NCBI GenBank assembly: GCA_038562375.1
Contig: JBCFAY010000010.1
Span: 1-64,000 of the forward strand
Length of the DNA: 64,000 nucleotides
Direction: 5' to 3'
DNA from: JBCFAY01 sp038562375
GTDB lineage: Bacteria; Bacillota; Clostridia; Christensenellales; CAG-138
Position 1 is the stretch's first letter; each line of letters starts with the position of its first letter. The notes under the pieces were generated by a model. It made no database searches. It had not been told where the DNA came from and saw only the letters and a program-made list of their open reading frames with translations. Below, piece after piece: positions 33,636-43,796 of the stretch. A program made the translations under genes and the position numbers.

Positions 33636-34319
33636 TTATCCGCGCGCAAAAAGATTCCGCTCCGGCCAGACCACAAACGGGCTTTCGTACCAGAGCACCG
33701 CGAGCGTCCCTTTTCGCACCGCGACGCGGCTTTTTTCGCCGGTGAACGCGTTGCTCACGCCGAGGGGCATATCGTTCGTCAGCGTCGCTTCGTCGAGCGG
33801 GTACCTAAGCCCCTCGAGCGTCACCCCAAAGGCGCTTTCGCCGAGGCAAAAGATCGAGACGATGCCGCGCTTGTCCTTATCAAAGCGCAGCTCTCCGTCC
33901 GTGAGCGCCGTGACGGCCATGCCCCCGCCGACGAGAACCCCCTCTGCGCCCCTTTTGGAAAGGTACGCGAGCGCCTGGATGTTCGCGAGCGTATGGTCGA
34001 GCCTTCCGCCGACGCCGCCGTAGAGCGCGAAGCGGGAATATCCCATCCTGAGCCCGGCCTTGACGGCGAGCATCATATCGGTATCGTCCTTGTCCTTGGG
34101 GAAGGTTTCCACCGTTTCCCCTTCGGGCGGGCGCCCGAGCGAGTCGAAGTCGCCGATCACGAGATCCGCGCTGAGCCCGAGCCGCACGACATGCCGATAT
34201 CCCCCGTCCGCCGCGATGACGCAGTCGTCCGGCCCCGGGGAGAATACCATTTCCCCAAGGTCGCATGCCCCGAAGATATAGCATACGCCGTCCGCGTTTG
34301 CGCCGGGCAGTTCCTTCAT
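33636..34319 (-). CDS. thiN: Thiamine pyrophosphokinase
   Basis: The 227-residue enzyme converts thiamine to TPP with ATP. It has CVIAADGGYRHV, the conserved GDFDSLG (about residues 56-62), FPKDKDDTDMMLA and the YGGVGGRLDHTLANIQ motif of the TPK family. The C-terminal beta domain binds thiamine. AAGGGG precedes the ATG; an upstream in-frame extension was rejected. TPP is the cofactor of the adjacent transketolase and of IorA. Confidence 0.94.
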   Translation of the reverse strand: MKELPGANADGVCYIFGACDLGEMVFSPGPDDCVIAADGGYRHVVRLGLSADLVIGDFDSLGRPPEGETVETFPKDKDDTDMMLAVKAGLRMGYSRFALYGGVGGRLDHTLANIQALAYLSKRGAEGVLVGGGMAVTALTDGELRFDKDKRGIVSIFCLGESAFGVTLEGLRYPLDEATLTNDMPLGVSNAFTGEKSRVAVRKGTLAVLWYESPFVVWPERNLFARG

Positions 34320-34479
34320 GGCGGTCGTTCCCCTTCGTTTCGCTGCCGTTTCCCTGTAAAGCGGCGCGCCCTGTGAGCATTGTAGCACACGGGGCGCGCC
34401 CAAGTCGATAAACGTTTGTGAAAGCCGCGGCGATCGGATACCGGCCTTGCCGTAAGGGCGTTTCCCTCGGGCCGCTTTT

Positions 34480-37053
34480 TTAGGTCGCGGCGGGCTTTTT
34501 CTTTTTGCTGTAGGCGGTATCCTCCATCGGAAGCTTGGTGCGGAAAATCCCGTCGCGGTTGTAGTAGGCGAGCTGGACGGCGGGCGTCGTCGGTATGGAG
34601 CTGATCTCGCCCACGCCCTTCGCGCCGTAGGCGAGCGGGCTGTGGTTCTTTTCGAGCAGGACGACCTCGATCTTGGGGATGTCCGTGGAGCGCCAAAGCC
34701 CCAAGGTGCCGAACTTCGCGAGCGGGCGGCCGTTCTCGAGCGGGAAATTCTCGGTGAGCGTGTATCCGAGGCTCATCACGACGCCGCCCTCGACCTGGCC
34801 TTCGAGGCTCCTCGGGTTGATGATCGTCCCGATGTCGTGCGCGGCGATCACGCGGTCGATCCTGCCGTCCTCGTCGAGCTCGACGAGATGGGTCGCGTAG
34901 CTGTACGCGACATGGCTGATCGGGAAAGGCTTGTCGGAGTTCATCTTGTCCGTGACTCCGGAGAATTCTCCCTCGAAGCTCCGCCCTTCGAGCGCCTCGA
35001 GCGAGCCCTCCTCGTCGAGGGCTTCGCGGAGCTTTTTCGCCGCGGCGGAGGCCGATTCGCCGGTGAAGAGCGTCTGGCGCGACGCGGTGGTGTTGCCCGC
35101 GTTGGGCGCGAGCGCGGTATCGGGGGCGTGGTAGACGACCTTGTCGGGCGAAAGCCCCGCCGTTTCGCAGACCATCTGCAGCGCCACGGTGCCGAAGCCC
35201 TGGCCGATGCAGGCCGCGCTGGAGCGGATGTGCACCTTGCCGTTCAAAACGTCCAGGCGGCACCTGCCCACGTCGATGAGGCCCACGCCGACGCCGCTGT
35301 TCTTGAGCGCGCAGGCGATGCCCGCCTTGGGGTTTTTGTCGAACGCGGGCTTGACCGCGAGCAGCGTCTCGACCAAGGCCGCGTCCTCGTCGACGAGTTG
35401 GCCGTTGGGCAGCACGTCGCCGGGGCGTATCGCGTTGCGGTAGCGGATCTCCCAGGGGCTGATGCCCACGAGCTCCGCGAGCTTGTTGATGTTGCATTCG
35501 ATCGCGAAGCAGCTCTGCGGCACGCCGAAGCCGCGGAAGGGACCGGCGGGCGGATTGTTGGTATAGGCGGCCCGGCCGATGATCTCGATATCCTGGTATT
35601 TGTACGGCCCCGCCGCGTGCGTGCACGCGCGCTGGAGTACCGCCGCGCCGAGGCTCGCGTATGCGCCTGTATCGGTGAGGATGTACGCGGTCATGCCCGT
35701 GAGGATTCCGTTTTCGTCGCAGGCGGTGGTGACCGTAAGCTCCATCGGGTGCCGCTTCGGGTGGATGAGGATGCTCTGTGCACGCGTGAGGCTCACCTTG
35801 ACCGGGCGGCGGGTATGGTAGGCGAGGAGCGCCGCGTGGTGCTGCACCACCTGGTCTTCCTTGCCGCCGAAGCCTCCGCCGACCATGCACGCCGTGACCC
35901 GGACGCGGTCGGCCTCGACGCCGAGCATCTGCGCGCATTCGCGGCGCGTCTGGTAAACGCCCTGGTCGGCGCAGTAGATGCGGATGGTATCGCCCTCGGG
36001 CAGCGCGACCGCGGTTTCGGGCTCCAAAAACGCGTGCTCGTTGAAGGGCGTGCTGTAGTGGTTGGTGACGACGTATTTGGAGGCGGCGATCTTCTCGCGC
36101 GCGTTGCCGCGGATGAGCCGCTCCTCCGTGAGAAGGTTGCCCGTTTCGTGCAGCAGCGGCGCGCCCTCGCGGAGCGCGTCCTCGGCGGAAAGGATCGGAT
36201 CGAGCGGCTCGTAGTCGACCTTGACGAGCGCCTTTGCGGCGGCGAGCGCCTCCTTCGACACGGCGGCGACGAGAGCGAGCGAATCGCCGAGATAATGCGT
36301 GATTTCGCCGGCGGGGATCATCACGTCCCAATCGGAGCGGATGTGGCCGATCTTGCGTCCGCCGGGGATATCCTCGGCCGTGAGCACCGCCACGACGCCG
36401 GGCGCTTTCTTCGCCTCCTCGGTGTGTATCGCAAGAACGCGCGCGCGCGGGTATTCGCTCCTTACGGCGGAGCCGTAGAGCATGCCGTCGAGCACGAGGT
36501 CGTCGGCGTAGATCGCCTTGCCGCTCGCCTTGTCGAACGCGTCCACGCGCGGGACGTCCTTGCCGATCCCGGCCTCGGATACGCCCTTTTGGAGGGACCC
36601 TTCGCCGCGCAGAACGGCCGCCGCGTTCAGGATCGCTTCCTCGATCTTTACGTAGCCCGTGCATCGGCAGATGTTGTTGCGGATCGCAAGCTTCACATCC
36701 TCGGGCGCGGGGTTCGGGTTCTGGTCGATGAGCGCCTTGGCGCTTATGATCATGCCCGGGATGCAGAAGCCGCACTGCACCGCTCCGGCCTGGGCGAACG
36801 CGGTGGCGTAGACCTCCCGCTCCCGATCGGGGAACCCTTCGAGCGTGAGGATGTTCTTGCCCTCGAGGCGGTCGGTCTGCAATACGCAGGCCTTCTGGGC
36901 CTTGCCGTCGACAAGCACCGTGCAGGTGCCGCACACGCCCTCGGAGCAGCCGTCCTTTACGGAGGTCAGCCTCAGCTCGTCGCGCAGGAACCTTAGGAGG
37001 TTCGTGTTTTTTTCCACCGTTACCGGCTGGTTGTTCACTGTAAAATTCGCCAT
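34480..37053 (-). CDS. Selenium-dependent xanthine dehydrogenase-type molybdenum hydroxylase
   Basis: The 857-residue fused subunit has a [2Fe-2S] domain (residues 1-80; CSEGVCGTC...C), a second [2Fe-2S] domain (about 95-150; CGFCIPG...CRCTG) and the large Moco domains from residue 165 on (GGGFGGKE near 385; active-site Glu in KGVGE near 820). No FAD domain is present. The single-chain layout and the ygfK-ssnA neighbours match the selenium-dependent xanthine dehydrogenase family, where labile Se is a Mo ligand rather than selenocysteine; no in-frame TGA is seen. It hydroxylates purines. Last gene of the ssnA-ygfK-xdh operon. Confidence 0.92.
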   Translation of the reverse strand: MANFTVNNQPVTVEKNTNLLRFLRDELRLTSVKDGCSEGVCGTCTVLVDGKAQKACVLQTDRLEGKNILTLEGFPDREREVYATAFAQAGAVQCGFCIPGMIISAKALIDQNPNPAPEDVKLAIRNNICRCTGYVKIEEAILNAAAVLRGEGSLQKGVSEAGIGKDVPRVDAFDKASGKAIYADDLVLDGMLYGSAVRSEYPRARVLAIHTEEAKKAPGVVAVLTAEDIPGGRKIGHIRSDWDVMIPAGEITHYLGDSLALVAAVSKEALAAAKALVKVDYEPLDPILSAEDALREGAPLLHETGNLLTEERLIRGNAREKIAASKYVVTNHYSTPFNEHAFLEPETAVALPEGDTIRIYCADQGVYQTRRECAQMLGVEADRVRVTACMVGGGFGGKEDQVVQHHAALLAYHTRRPVKVSLTRAQSILIHPKRHPMELTVTTACDENGILTGMTAYILTDTGAYASLGAAVLQRACTHAAGPYKYQDIEIIGRAAYTNNPPAGPFRGFGVPQSCFAIECNINKLAELVGISPWEIRYRNAIRPGDVLPNGQLVDEDAALVETLLAVKPAFDKNPKAGIACALKNSGVGVGLIDVGRCRLDVLNGKVHIRSSAACIGQGFGTVALQMVCETAGLSPDKVVYHAPDTALAPNAGNTTASRQTLFTGESASAAAKKLREALDEEGSLEALEGRSFEGEFSGVTDKMNSDKPFPISHVAYSYATHLVELDEDGRIDRVIAAHDIGTIINPRSLEGQVEGGVVMSLGYTLTENFPLENGRPLAKFGTLGLWRSTDIPKIEVVLLEKNHSPLAYGAKGVGEISSIPTTPAVQLAYYNRDGIFRTKLPMEDTAYSKKKKPAAT

Positions 37054-37082
37054 GAGGACTCCTTATTCGCTCCGGCCGAAGG

Positions 37083-40000
37083 CTAGAGCAAGTATGCGTA
37101 ATCGTCCATGATCGTAAAGACCATCGCCTCGACGTCGGGACAGATCCCGGTTTCCGTCGCGTCAAGAAGGACGTCCTGAACCTTACCCTGTAGCCTTACG
37201 CGCACGCGGCGGTTGATCGCGTCGAGCACGAGGACTCCTTCGTTGGCGCTCTCATCGAACTCCTCCCCGGTGTGGAAGAGCGTGAATTTCTCCTTGTAGG
37301 GTTTGGAACTGTAGGGGCAGAACTGCTCGCAGTTGCCGCACTCGTTGCACATCCTCTCGACGTGCAGGATCTGCCGCTGCTCCTTGCCGGGCACGCGGAC
37401 CGCGACGTTCGCGCGGTTCGGGCACACGTCGGCGCAGTTCTCACACACGGTCGAGCAGTCGAGGCACCGGCTGTTCTCGCACGAGGTGCGGCCGGGCCTT
37501 ACGAGCGTGCCCTTTTTGCCCGCCGCGGTCTCCTGGCTGACCTTGGCGTTCGCGCTCATCGCGAGCGGCTTGAACCTCGAGCCCGTTAGGTGGTCGGCGA
37601 AGCGCCTCGCGTCGGCGATGGCCTCCACGACGGTCGCCGGGCCGCGCAGCGCGTCGCCCGCGACATACACGCCCGGGACGTTGGTCTCGCCCGTGGCGGG
37701 ATTTGCCTTCACGCGGCCGCGCGCGTCGAGCTCGATGCCGTTTCTGAGGAAGAAGGAGGTGTCGATCCCTTCGCCGACCGCGGCGATGACGGTATCCGCG
37801 TCGATCTGTACCGTCTCCGCGGTCTCGACGGGGCTGCGGCGGCCGGACGCGTCGGGCGCGCCCAGCGCCATCTTGGCGCAGACGAGCTTGTTGCCGCGGT
37901 GCGCCTTGGGCGAGAGCAGCTCGAGGAGCGTTACGCCGTCCTCGACGGCCATTTCAAGCTCTTCCTCGTCGGCGGGCATGTACTTGCGGGTGCGGCGGTA
38001 GACGATCGATACGTTCTCTACGCCGGGGACGCGCTTTGCGGCGCGCGCGGCGTCCATCGCGGCGTTGCCCGCGCCGATGACGGCGACGTTCTCGCCGAGC
38101 GAGATTGATTCGGGATCGCTCTTGAGCGTTTTGAGGAAGTCGATCACGTTGATCTGCTCGCCTTCCATCGGCGCGCGGCCGGGCGCCCATGCGCCAACGG
38201 CGAGCAGGACGGCGTCGTATCCGGCGTCCAAAAGCTCCTTGGCCGAGGAGACGGGGGAGTTGAGCTGAACCTCCACGCCCATCTTCTCCATGAGCTGGAT
38301 GTCCTGCTCGATCGCGTGATCCTTGATGCGGAAGCCCGGTATCACATGCTTGACGATGCCGCCGAGCGAGCCGAGTTTTTCAAAGAGGGTTACCGCAAAG
38401 CCCGCGCGCCCGAGGAAGTAGGCCGCGCTGATACCCGCAGGGCCGCCGCCGACGACGGCGACGCGCAGGGAAGCCGTTTTAGGAGGCGCCTGCAATTCGC
38501 CGACGATCATGTCAAACGCGTTCCGCGCGGCCGTCAGCTTCGCCTTGCGGATGCGGATGGGCGATTCGTAATAGTTGCGGGTGCACATGTCCATGCAGCG
38601 GTGCGGGCAGATCGTGCCGGTGATAAACGGCAGCGGGTTCTTGTCGATGATCACGCGCAGCGCCTCGCGGTTTTTGCCTTTTCCGACGAGCTCGACGTAT
38701 TCGGGGATGTCCTGCTCTATGGGGCAGCCGCCCTTGCAGGGCGCGATGAAGCAGTCCAAGAGCGGCACCTTATCGTCGATCTTGCGCTTTGGAAGCGGCT
38801 TTGCGGGCTTTTTATAGCGCTCGTTCACGGCGGCGTCTTTCGATAGAGCCCCCAGGGCGTCCACGTCCACGCCGCGGAAGGGCTCGAACGCGGACATCGA
38901 GAGCGTCCCGGCGATCTGCAACCCGCGCTCGTAGCCGCCGGGCTTTAAATAGCTTGTCGCGAGCGTGATGGGCCAGATGCCGCAACGGTACAGCTCGCCG
39001 ATGTTGAACGCGTCAGCGCCGCCGGAATAGGAGATGCGAAGCTTGCCGCCGAACTCCTTGGACAGCTTGTACGCGAGCGCGCTCGTGAGCGGGAAGAGCG
39101 ATCTTCCGCTCATGTAGATCTCCTCGCTCGGAAGCTCGTTGTTGGCGGTCATCACAGGGAAGGTGTTCGTAAGCTTCACGCCGAAGGACAGGCCGTTTTC
39201 GGCCGCGAGCACCTGAAGCCTTTTGAACATCGGAACGGCGTCCTCGTACTGGAGATCCCCTTTAAAATGGTGATCGTCGAACACGAGGGCGTCGAAGCCC
39301 ATGCCGTCGAGCGTCCTGCGCGCGAACTCATAGCCTAAAAGCGTCGGGTTGCACTTGACGAACGTGTGGAGCTTCTTGACGCTGATCAAATATGCGGCGA
39401 TGCGCTCGATCTCCGCCGGCGGGCAGCCGTGCAGCGTCGAGAGCGTGATGGAGCGGCTGACGCGAGGGCTGATCGCGCGGATGGAATCCTCGTCCCAGCT
39501 CGCGAGCCGGCCAAGGTGCGAGAGCGCGAACGCCGTGCATTCCTTGAAGATATCGCTTCTGGAGGCGTCCTTGAGCCCCTCGATGAACCGGTCGATCTTC
39601 TCCGAGCGGATGCCCTCGAGGTCGTAACCGACGGACATGTTGAATATGAACCCGTCGTCCGCGCCCAAATGCCACTCGCGGGAGAGGAGCTTGAGCGCGA
39701 AATACGCCTTGACGTATTCGGCAAACGCCTGCTCCACCGTCAGCTCCGTGGACCATTCGCAGTTGTAGCACTCGTCCTTGGCGACGATGCAGGGCCGCGC
39801 GATGCATTTGGCGAGGTCCTCGCCGTCGATGATCTGCACGGTCTTGAGCTCGAAGAAGCGGCATCCCGCGAGGTACCCCGCGATAATGTTCTGCGCCAAC
39901 TGCGTGTGCGGGCCGGCGGCGGGGCCGAACGGCGTCTCGAGCTTCTCCCCGAAGAGGGAGAGCATCTTGTCGTCGGATTTTCGATAGAACCGTCTTACGC

Positions 40001-40085
40001 CGAAGGCGCTTCCCTCGCGTCTGTATTCCTTTTCGGCCCAGTTGATCAGATCCCCGAACGGGATCGGCGTCATCGTCTCGCCCAT
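37083..40085 (-). CDS. ygfK: Putative selenate reductase subunit YgfK (Fe-S flavoprotein)
   Basis: The N-terminal third of this 1000-residue protein (about 1-430) is a dihydropyrimidine-dehydrogenase-like TIM-barrel region. Next come an Fe-S domain (CFIAPCKGGCPIEQDIPEYV and CPHRCMDMC), an FAD/NAD(P) domain (VVGGGPAGISAAYFLGRAG; VIGAGNAAMDAAR), and C-terminal ferredoxin-like cysteines (CLDCSTVCENC...CP and CNECGNCEQFC). It is named for selenate reduction in E. coli, but in purine clusters it more likely accepts electrons from the FAD-less molybdenum hydroxylase; that is inference. It lies between ssnA and xdh with short gaps. Confidence 0.93.
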   Translation of the reverse strand: MGETMTPIPFGDLINWAEKEYRREGSAFGVRRFYRKSDDKMLSLFGEKLETPFGPAAGPHTQLAQNIIAGYLAGCRFFELKTVQIIDGEDLAKCIARPCIVAKDECYNCEWSTELTVEQAFAEYVKAYFALKLLSREWHLGADDGFIFNMSVGYDLEGIRSEKIDRFIEGLKDASRSDIFKECTAFALSHLGRLASWDEDSIRAISPRVSRSITLSTLHGCPPAEIERIAAYLISVKKLHTFVKCNPTLLGYEFARRTLDGMGFDALVFDDHHFKGDLQYEDAVPMFKRLQVLAAENGLSFGVKLTNTFPVMTANNELPSEEIYMSGRSLFPLTSALAYKLSKEFGGKLRISYSGGADAFNIGELYRCGIWPITLATSYLKPGGYERGLQIAGTLSMSAFEPFRGVDVDALGALSKDAAVNERYKKPAKPLPKRKIDDKVPLLDCFIAPCKGGCPIEQDIPEYVELVGKGKNREALRVIIDKNPLPFITGTICPHRCMDMCTRNYYESPIRIRKAKLTAARNAFDMIVGELQAPPKTASLRVAVVGGGPAGISAAYFLGRAGFAVTLFEKLGSLGGIVKHVIPGFRIKDHAIEQDIQLMEKMGVEVQLNSPVSSAKELLDAGYDAVLLAVGAWAPGRAPMEGEQINVIDFLKTLKSDPESISLGENVAVIGAGNAAMDAARAAKRVPGVENVSIVYRRTRKYMPADEEELEMAVEDGVTLLELLSPKAHRGNKLVCAKMALGAPDASGRRSPVETAETVQIDADTVIAAVGEGIDTSFFLRNGIELDARGRVKANPATGETNVPGVYVAGDALRGPATVVEAIADARRFADHLTGSRFKPLAMSANAKVSQETAAGKKGTLVRPGRTSCENSRCLDCSTVCENCADVCPNRANVAVRVPGKEQRQILHVERMCNECGNCEQFCPYSSKPYKEKFTLFHTGEEFDESANEGVLVLDAINRRVRVRLQGKVQDVLLDATETGICPDVEAMVFTIMDDYAYLL

Positions 40086-40094
40086 ATTTTCCTC

Positions 40095-41426
40095 CTATCC
40101 GTTAATGGCGGCCCAGAGCTTCTTCGCGCCTTCGAGGATATGCGCGTTGATTCTTTCCTCGTCGATGCCGACGAGCTCGCGGTCCTTCATGACAAGCCTG
40201 CCGTTGATCATCGTCGTCGTGCACTGGCGGCCGGTCATGCCGAAGAGCATGTGCCCGTCGACATTGTCCCCGTTAAAGGGGGTGAACGGTTTGTAGTCCA
40301 ATACGATGATATCGGCGGCCGCGCCCGGGCGGATCACGCCGAGCGGGCGGTCGTACAGGCGCGCCGCGATCTTGGCGTTGTTTGAAAAGAGCATCGCGGT
40401 CGCTTCGCCGAAGCCGACGTTCGGAAGGCACGCGTTGTGGCGCTGGATCGCGAGCGCGACCTTGACGCTTTCGAGCATGTCGTTGGTGTACGCGTCGGTT
40501 CCGAGGCCCACCAGGATGTCCTTTTTAAAGAACTCGAGCACGGGCGAGCAGCCAACGGCGTTGCCCATGTTGGATTCGGGATTGTTCACGATCATGGAGT
40601 CCGTCTCTTTTATGATGTCCATCTCGGCATGGTTCACATGTATGCAGTGGCCGAGGATCGTCCTCTCGCCCAGGATGCCCATCCCGAGCAGGCGGTTGAG
40701 GGTGCGGGCGCCGTAGTTGCGTAGCGAGTCGTACACGTCCGCCATGCCTTCTGCGACATGGATATGGAAGCCCGCGCGCGCATCGTTCACGGCAACGCAT
40801 TTTTCCAGCGTTCTGTCCGAGAGCGTGAACGCGGCGTGCAGCCCGAACAGGGCCTTGACCATATCGTTGTTTTTCTTCGCGGCGTAGTCGATGAATTCGG
40901 AGTTCTCGCGGATCCCCTCGTCGCGCCTTTTCTCGCCGTCGCGGTCGCTGACCTCGTAGCAAAGGCAGGTGCGAACGCCCAATTCCTCGGCGACGTCCGC
41001 GATCGCGAACAGGCTTCCGGGGATCTCGCCGTAGCTCGCGTGATGGTCAAAGAGCGTTGTCACGCCCTGTTTGATGCAGTCGATATAGGTTGCGTAGGCG
41101 CTAAGGCGCGTCAGGGACACGTCGAGGATACGGTCGATGCGCCACCACATGCCCTCGAGGACCTCCACGAACCCCGTCGGGTTGTGCCCCTTGATCCCGA
41201 GTCCGCGCGCGAGCGCGCTGTAGATGTGCGAATGCGCGTTGATGAGGCCGGGATGGATCAATCCGCCGCGCGCGTCGATAAGCTCCGCCTGCGGATACCG
41301 CGCGACCAGCTCGCCCGTGGCGCCGACGGCCTCGATGCGCTCGCCGTTTACCGCGACGGCGCCGTTCTCAAAATAGGGGGCCTCGGGGTCGCGGGTGATG
41401 AGCCTTCCGTTGCCGATGATAACCAT
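40095..41426 (-). CDS. ssnA: Amidohydrolase SsnA (selenium/purine-cluster hydrolase)
   Basis: The 443-residue ATZ/TRZ-type amidohydrolase has metal ligands in NAHSHIYSA (about residues 64-72), GFHIHVAEG, LGHCIHVNHAEM and GLGTDAYTNDM. The length and sequence style match the SsnA family that accompanies Se-dependent molybdenum hydroxylases, where it probably deaminates or opens a purine-derived ring. It is the first gene of the minus-strand operon; ygfK starts 9 nt downstream. Confidence 0.93.
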   Translation of the reverse strand: MVIIGNGRLITRDPEAPYFENGAVAVNGERIEAVGATGELVARYPQAELIDARGGLIHPGLINAHSHIYSALARGLGIKGHNPTGFVEVLEGMWWRIDRILDVSLTRLSAYATYIDCIKQGVTTLFDHHASYGEIPGSLFAIADVAEELGVRTCLCYEVSDRDGEKRRDEGIRENSEFIDYAAKKNNDMVKALFGLHAAFTLSDRTLEKCVAVNDARAGFHIHVAEGMADVYDSLRNYGARTLNRLLGMGILGERTILGHCIHVNHAEMDIIKETDSMIVNNPESNMGNAVGCSPVLEFFKKDILVGLGTDAYTNDMLESVKVALAIQRHNACLPNVGFGEATAMLFSNNAKIAARLYDRPLGVIRPGAAADIIVLDYKPFTPFNGDNVDGHMLFGMTGRQCTTTMINGRLVMKDRELVGIDEERINAHILEGAKKLWAAING

Positions 41427-41667
41427 TGTGAATGTCTCCTCCTCATTTGATGCGATTCTGATGGGCGGTGCGCTGCTAGGCTAAATTCGCGGCCTCGTTC
41501 GCGGAGGGTGCGGGATCGCGTATATCCATGGAGGTGTTTTGTGGCTCACGCTCTGGGGACGGGGAGAAAACACAGCCCTCGTCATCGTTATTTTATCATT
41601 GCCATATAGAGGAATACAAGTACTTAAAACAAATTTTTTAAGAACAAAAAATTTTTTTTGTGAAGTA

Positions 41668-41696
41668 TTGATTTTTGCCGATTGCGTGAGTATAGT
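41668..41696 (+). promoter_or_regulatory. Promoter of the YheO-type regulator, in the divergent region before ssnA
   Basis: TTGATT, 17-bp spacer, TATAGT. Upstream, 41535-41575 holds a foldback GTGTTTT...AAAACAC, and 41625-41660 is very AT-rich with A and T tracts, both candidates for regulator binding in this shared intergenic region (41427-41723). Confidence 0.65.
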
Positions 41697-41723
41697 AAGT
41701 ATATATTCGGCTGGAGGAAAACG

Positions 41724-42368
41724 ATGGATAAAAGCGCATTGGATTTCCTGAAACGCCTCAGCGCGGCGATCGCTGCTCAGTTCGGAAACACCTGCGAGGT
41801 CGTCGTGCACGATCTCTCGGGCAAGGAGATGGAGCATACCGTCGTCGCCATCGAGAACGGGCATGTGACCAACCGCAAGGTGGGGGACGGGCCCTCGCAC
41901 ATTGTTCTTGAATCCATCCGCGGGGACGCGCAGACGCTCAAGGACCAGTTCAACTACCTGACCAAGACCGGGGACGGGCGCATCCTCAAATCGAGCACCG
42001 TCTACATCCGCGACGGGGAAAACGGCAAGCCGGTGGGGATCTTCTCCATCAACCAGGACATCACTAATTTCATGCTCGTGCACTCGGCGCTCGAATCGAT
42101 GCTCAGCCTCGAAAAGGGCGAAAACAAGCAGATCGAACGCATCCCGCAGAACGTTACGGAGCTTTTGGACGATTTGATCGAGGAATCGACGGCGCTGATC
42201 GGCAAGCCGGTCCCGATGATGAGCAAGGACGACAAGATCCGCGCGATACAGTATTTAAACCGCGCGGGCGCGTTTTTGATCACCAAAAGCGGCGACAAAG
42301 TCGCCAAGCATTTCGGTATCTCAAAGTACACACTTTATTCCTATATGGACATGAAAGAAAAAGAGTAA
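41724..42368 (+). CDS. YheO/DauR-type transcriptional regulator (PAS + HTH)
   Basis: The 214-residue protein begins with a YheO-like PAS domain (about residues 10-125; CEVVVHDLSGKEMEHTVVAI, SSTVYIRDGENGKPVGIFSINQD) and ends with a HTH_22-type helix-turn-helix (about 155-212; DKIRAIQYLNRAGAFLITKSGDKVAKHFGISKYTLYSYM). This family controls amino-acid or purine degradation operons. Its divergent position next to ssnA and upstream of ygeY-ygeW suggests it senses a purine breakdown product and controls both directions. GGAGGAAAA precedes the ATG. Confidence 0.9.
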   Translation: MDKSALDFLKRLSAAIAAQFGNTCEVVVHDLSGKEMEHTVVAIENGHVTNRKVGDGPSHIVLESIRGDAQTLKDQFNYLTKTGDGRILKSSTVYIRDGENGKPVGIFSINQDITNFMLVHSALESMLSLEKGENKQIERIPQNVTELLDDLIEESTALIGKPVPMMSKDDKIRAIQYLNRAGAFLITKSGDKVAKHFGISKYTLYSYMDMKEKE

Positions 42369-42417
42369 GCACGGATCAACAAAGCAACAAAGCGTAGGAA
42401 GGAAGGAAGCACATACC

Positions 42418-43782
42418 ATGGATTTCGAACAGATCAAAAAATCGGCAGAAGCGTATCTGCCCCAGATGACGAAATTCCTCCGCGACCTGATCGCCATCCC
42501 CTCGGAAAGCTGCGAGGAGGAAGGCGTTATCAAGCGCACCATCGAGGAAATGAAAAAGCTCGGCTTTGATAGGGCTGAGATCGACCCGCAGGGCAACGCC
42601 CTCGGCTTTATGGGCAACGGCCCCAGGATCATCGCGTTTGACGGCCACATCGACACCGTGGGCGTAGGCAACATCGGCAACTGGAAGTTTGACCCCTACA
42701 AGGGTTTTGAGAGCGACACCGAAATCGGCGGCCGCGGCGGCTCCGACCAGGAGGGCGGCGTTGTGTCCGCCGTCTACGGCGCCAAGATCATGAAGGATTT
42801 GAACCTCATTCCCGAAGACGTGACGGTGCTCGTTACCGCCACCGTGCAGGAAGAGGATTGCGACGGCCTTTGCTGGCAGTACATCCACAACGAAGGCAAG
42901 ATCACGCCCGAATTTGTGGTATCCACCGAGCCCACCGACGGCGGCGTGTACCGCGGCCATCGCGGCCGTATGGAAATCCGCGTAGACGTGCAGGGCATTT
43001 CCTGCCACGGCTCCGCCCCCGAGCGCGGCGACAACGCCATTTACAAAATGGCCGAAATTCTCCTGGATATCAAGGCCCTCAACGAAAACGGCTGCGGTGA
43101 AAACGACGAGATCAAGGGCCTCGTGAAGATGCTCGATCCCAAGTTCAACCCCGAGCATTATGAAGACGCGCTCTTCCTCGGCCGCGGCACCGTGACCACC
43201 TCCCAGATCTTCTACACCTCGCCGAGCCGCTGCGCGGTCGCCGACTCCTGCTCCGTATCCCTCGACCGCCGCATGACCGCGGGAGAAACCTGGGATTCGT
43301 GCCTCAAGGAGATCGAAAACCTGCCCGCCTGCAAAAAGTACAACGCCAAGGTTTCCATGTACATGTACGACCGCCCCGCATGGACGGGCCTCGTGTACGA
43401 GACCGAGTGCTACTTCCCCACATGGATCAACAAGGAAACCGCACCCCATGTGCAGGCCGTCGTAGACGCGCACAAGGCCCTTTACGGCGACGAGCGCATT
43501 GGCGACGCGGCCTCCATGCACCTTCGCAAGCGCCCGCTTACCGATAAGTGGACCTTCTCCACCAACGGCGTTTCCATACAGGGCCGCTACGGCATTCCCT
43601 GCGTGGGCTTCGGCCCGGGCGCGGAATCTCAGGCGCACGCCCCCAACGAGGTCATTTGGAAGCAAGACCTTGCCACCTGCGCCGCCGTGTACGCCGCCAT
43701 CCCCGGCCTCTACAAAGGGAAGAGCGGCGGCGAAGACGTCGTGCAGTTCCGCGCGGGCAAAACCAACAACGACATCAAATAA
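42418..43782 (+). CDS. ygeY: YgeY family M20 metallohydrolase of the selenium/purine cluster
   Basis: The 454-residue M20 peptidase-type hydrolase has a metal-binding His-Asp in FDGHIDTVGVG (about residues 74-84), Glu-Glu in QEEDCDGLC, and a dimerisation lid domain. The length and the ygeW neighbour identify it as YgeY. In recently characterised anaerobic urate pathways ygeY is one of the core genes. AGGAAGGAAGG lies before the ATG. Codon use (many GCC/CGC/CTC) is more regular than in neighbours, hinting at high expression. Confidence 0.94.
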   Translation: MDFEQIKKSAEAYLPQMTKFLRDLIAIPSESCEEEGVIKRTIEEMKKLGFDRAEIDPQGNALGFMGNGPRIIAFDGHIDTVGVGNIGNWKFDPYKGFESDTEIGGRGGSDQEGGVVSAVYGAKIMKDLNLIPEDVTVLVTATVQEEDCDGLCWQYIHNEGKITPEFVVSTEPTDGGVYRGHRGRMEIRVDVQGISCHGSAPERGDNAIYKMAEILLDIKALNENGCGENDEIKGLVKMLDPKFNPEHYEDALFLGRGTVTTSQIFYTSPSRCAVADSCSVSLDRRMTAGETWDSCLKEIENLPACKKYNAKVSMYMYDRPAWTGLVYETECYFPTWINKETAPHVQAVVDAHKALYGDERIGDAASMHLRKRPLTDKWTFSTNGVSIQGRYGIPCVGFGPGAESQAHAPNEVIWKQDLATCAAVYAAIPGLYKGKSGGEDVVQFRAGKTNNDIK

Positions 43783-43796
43783 TTGAAGAACAGCTC

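Noticed and set aside
34642..36996. Very long open frames antisense to xdh, ygfK, transketolase and iorA
   Set aside because: They are shadows caused by high GC content and strong third-position bias; they have no ribosome sites and arginine/valine/alanine-skewed composition.
34480..37053. Selenocysteine in the molybdenum hydroxylase
   Set aside because: No in-frame TGA is present; in this family selenium is a labile ligand at molybdenum.
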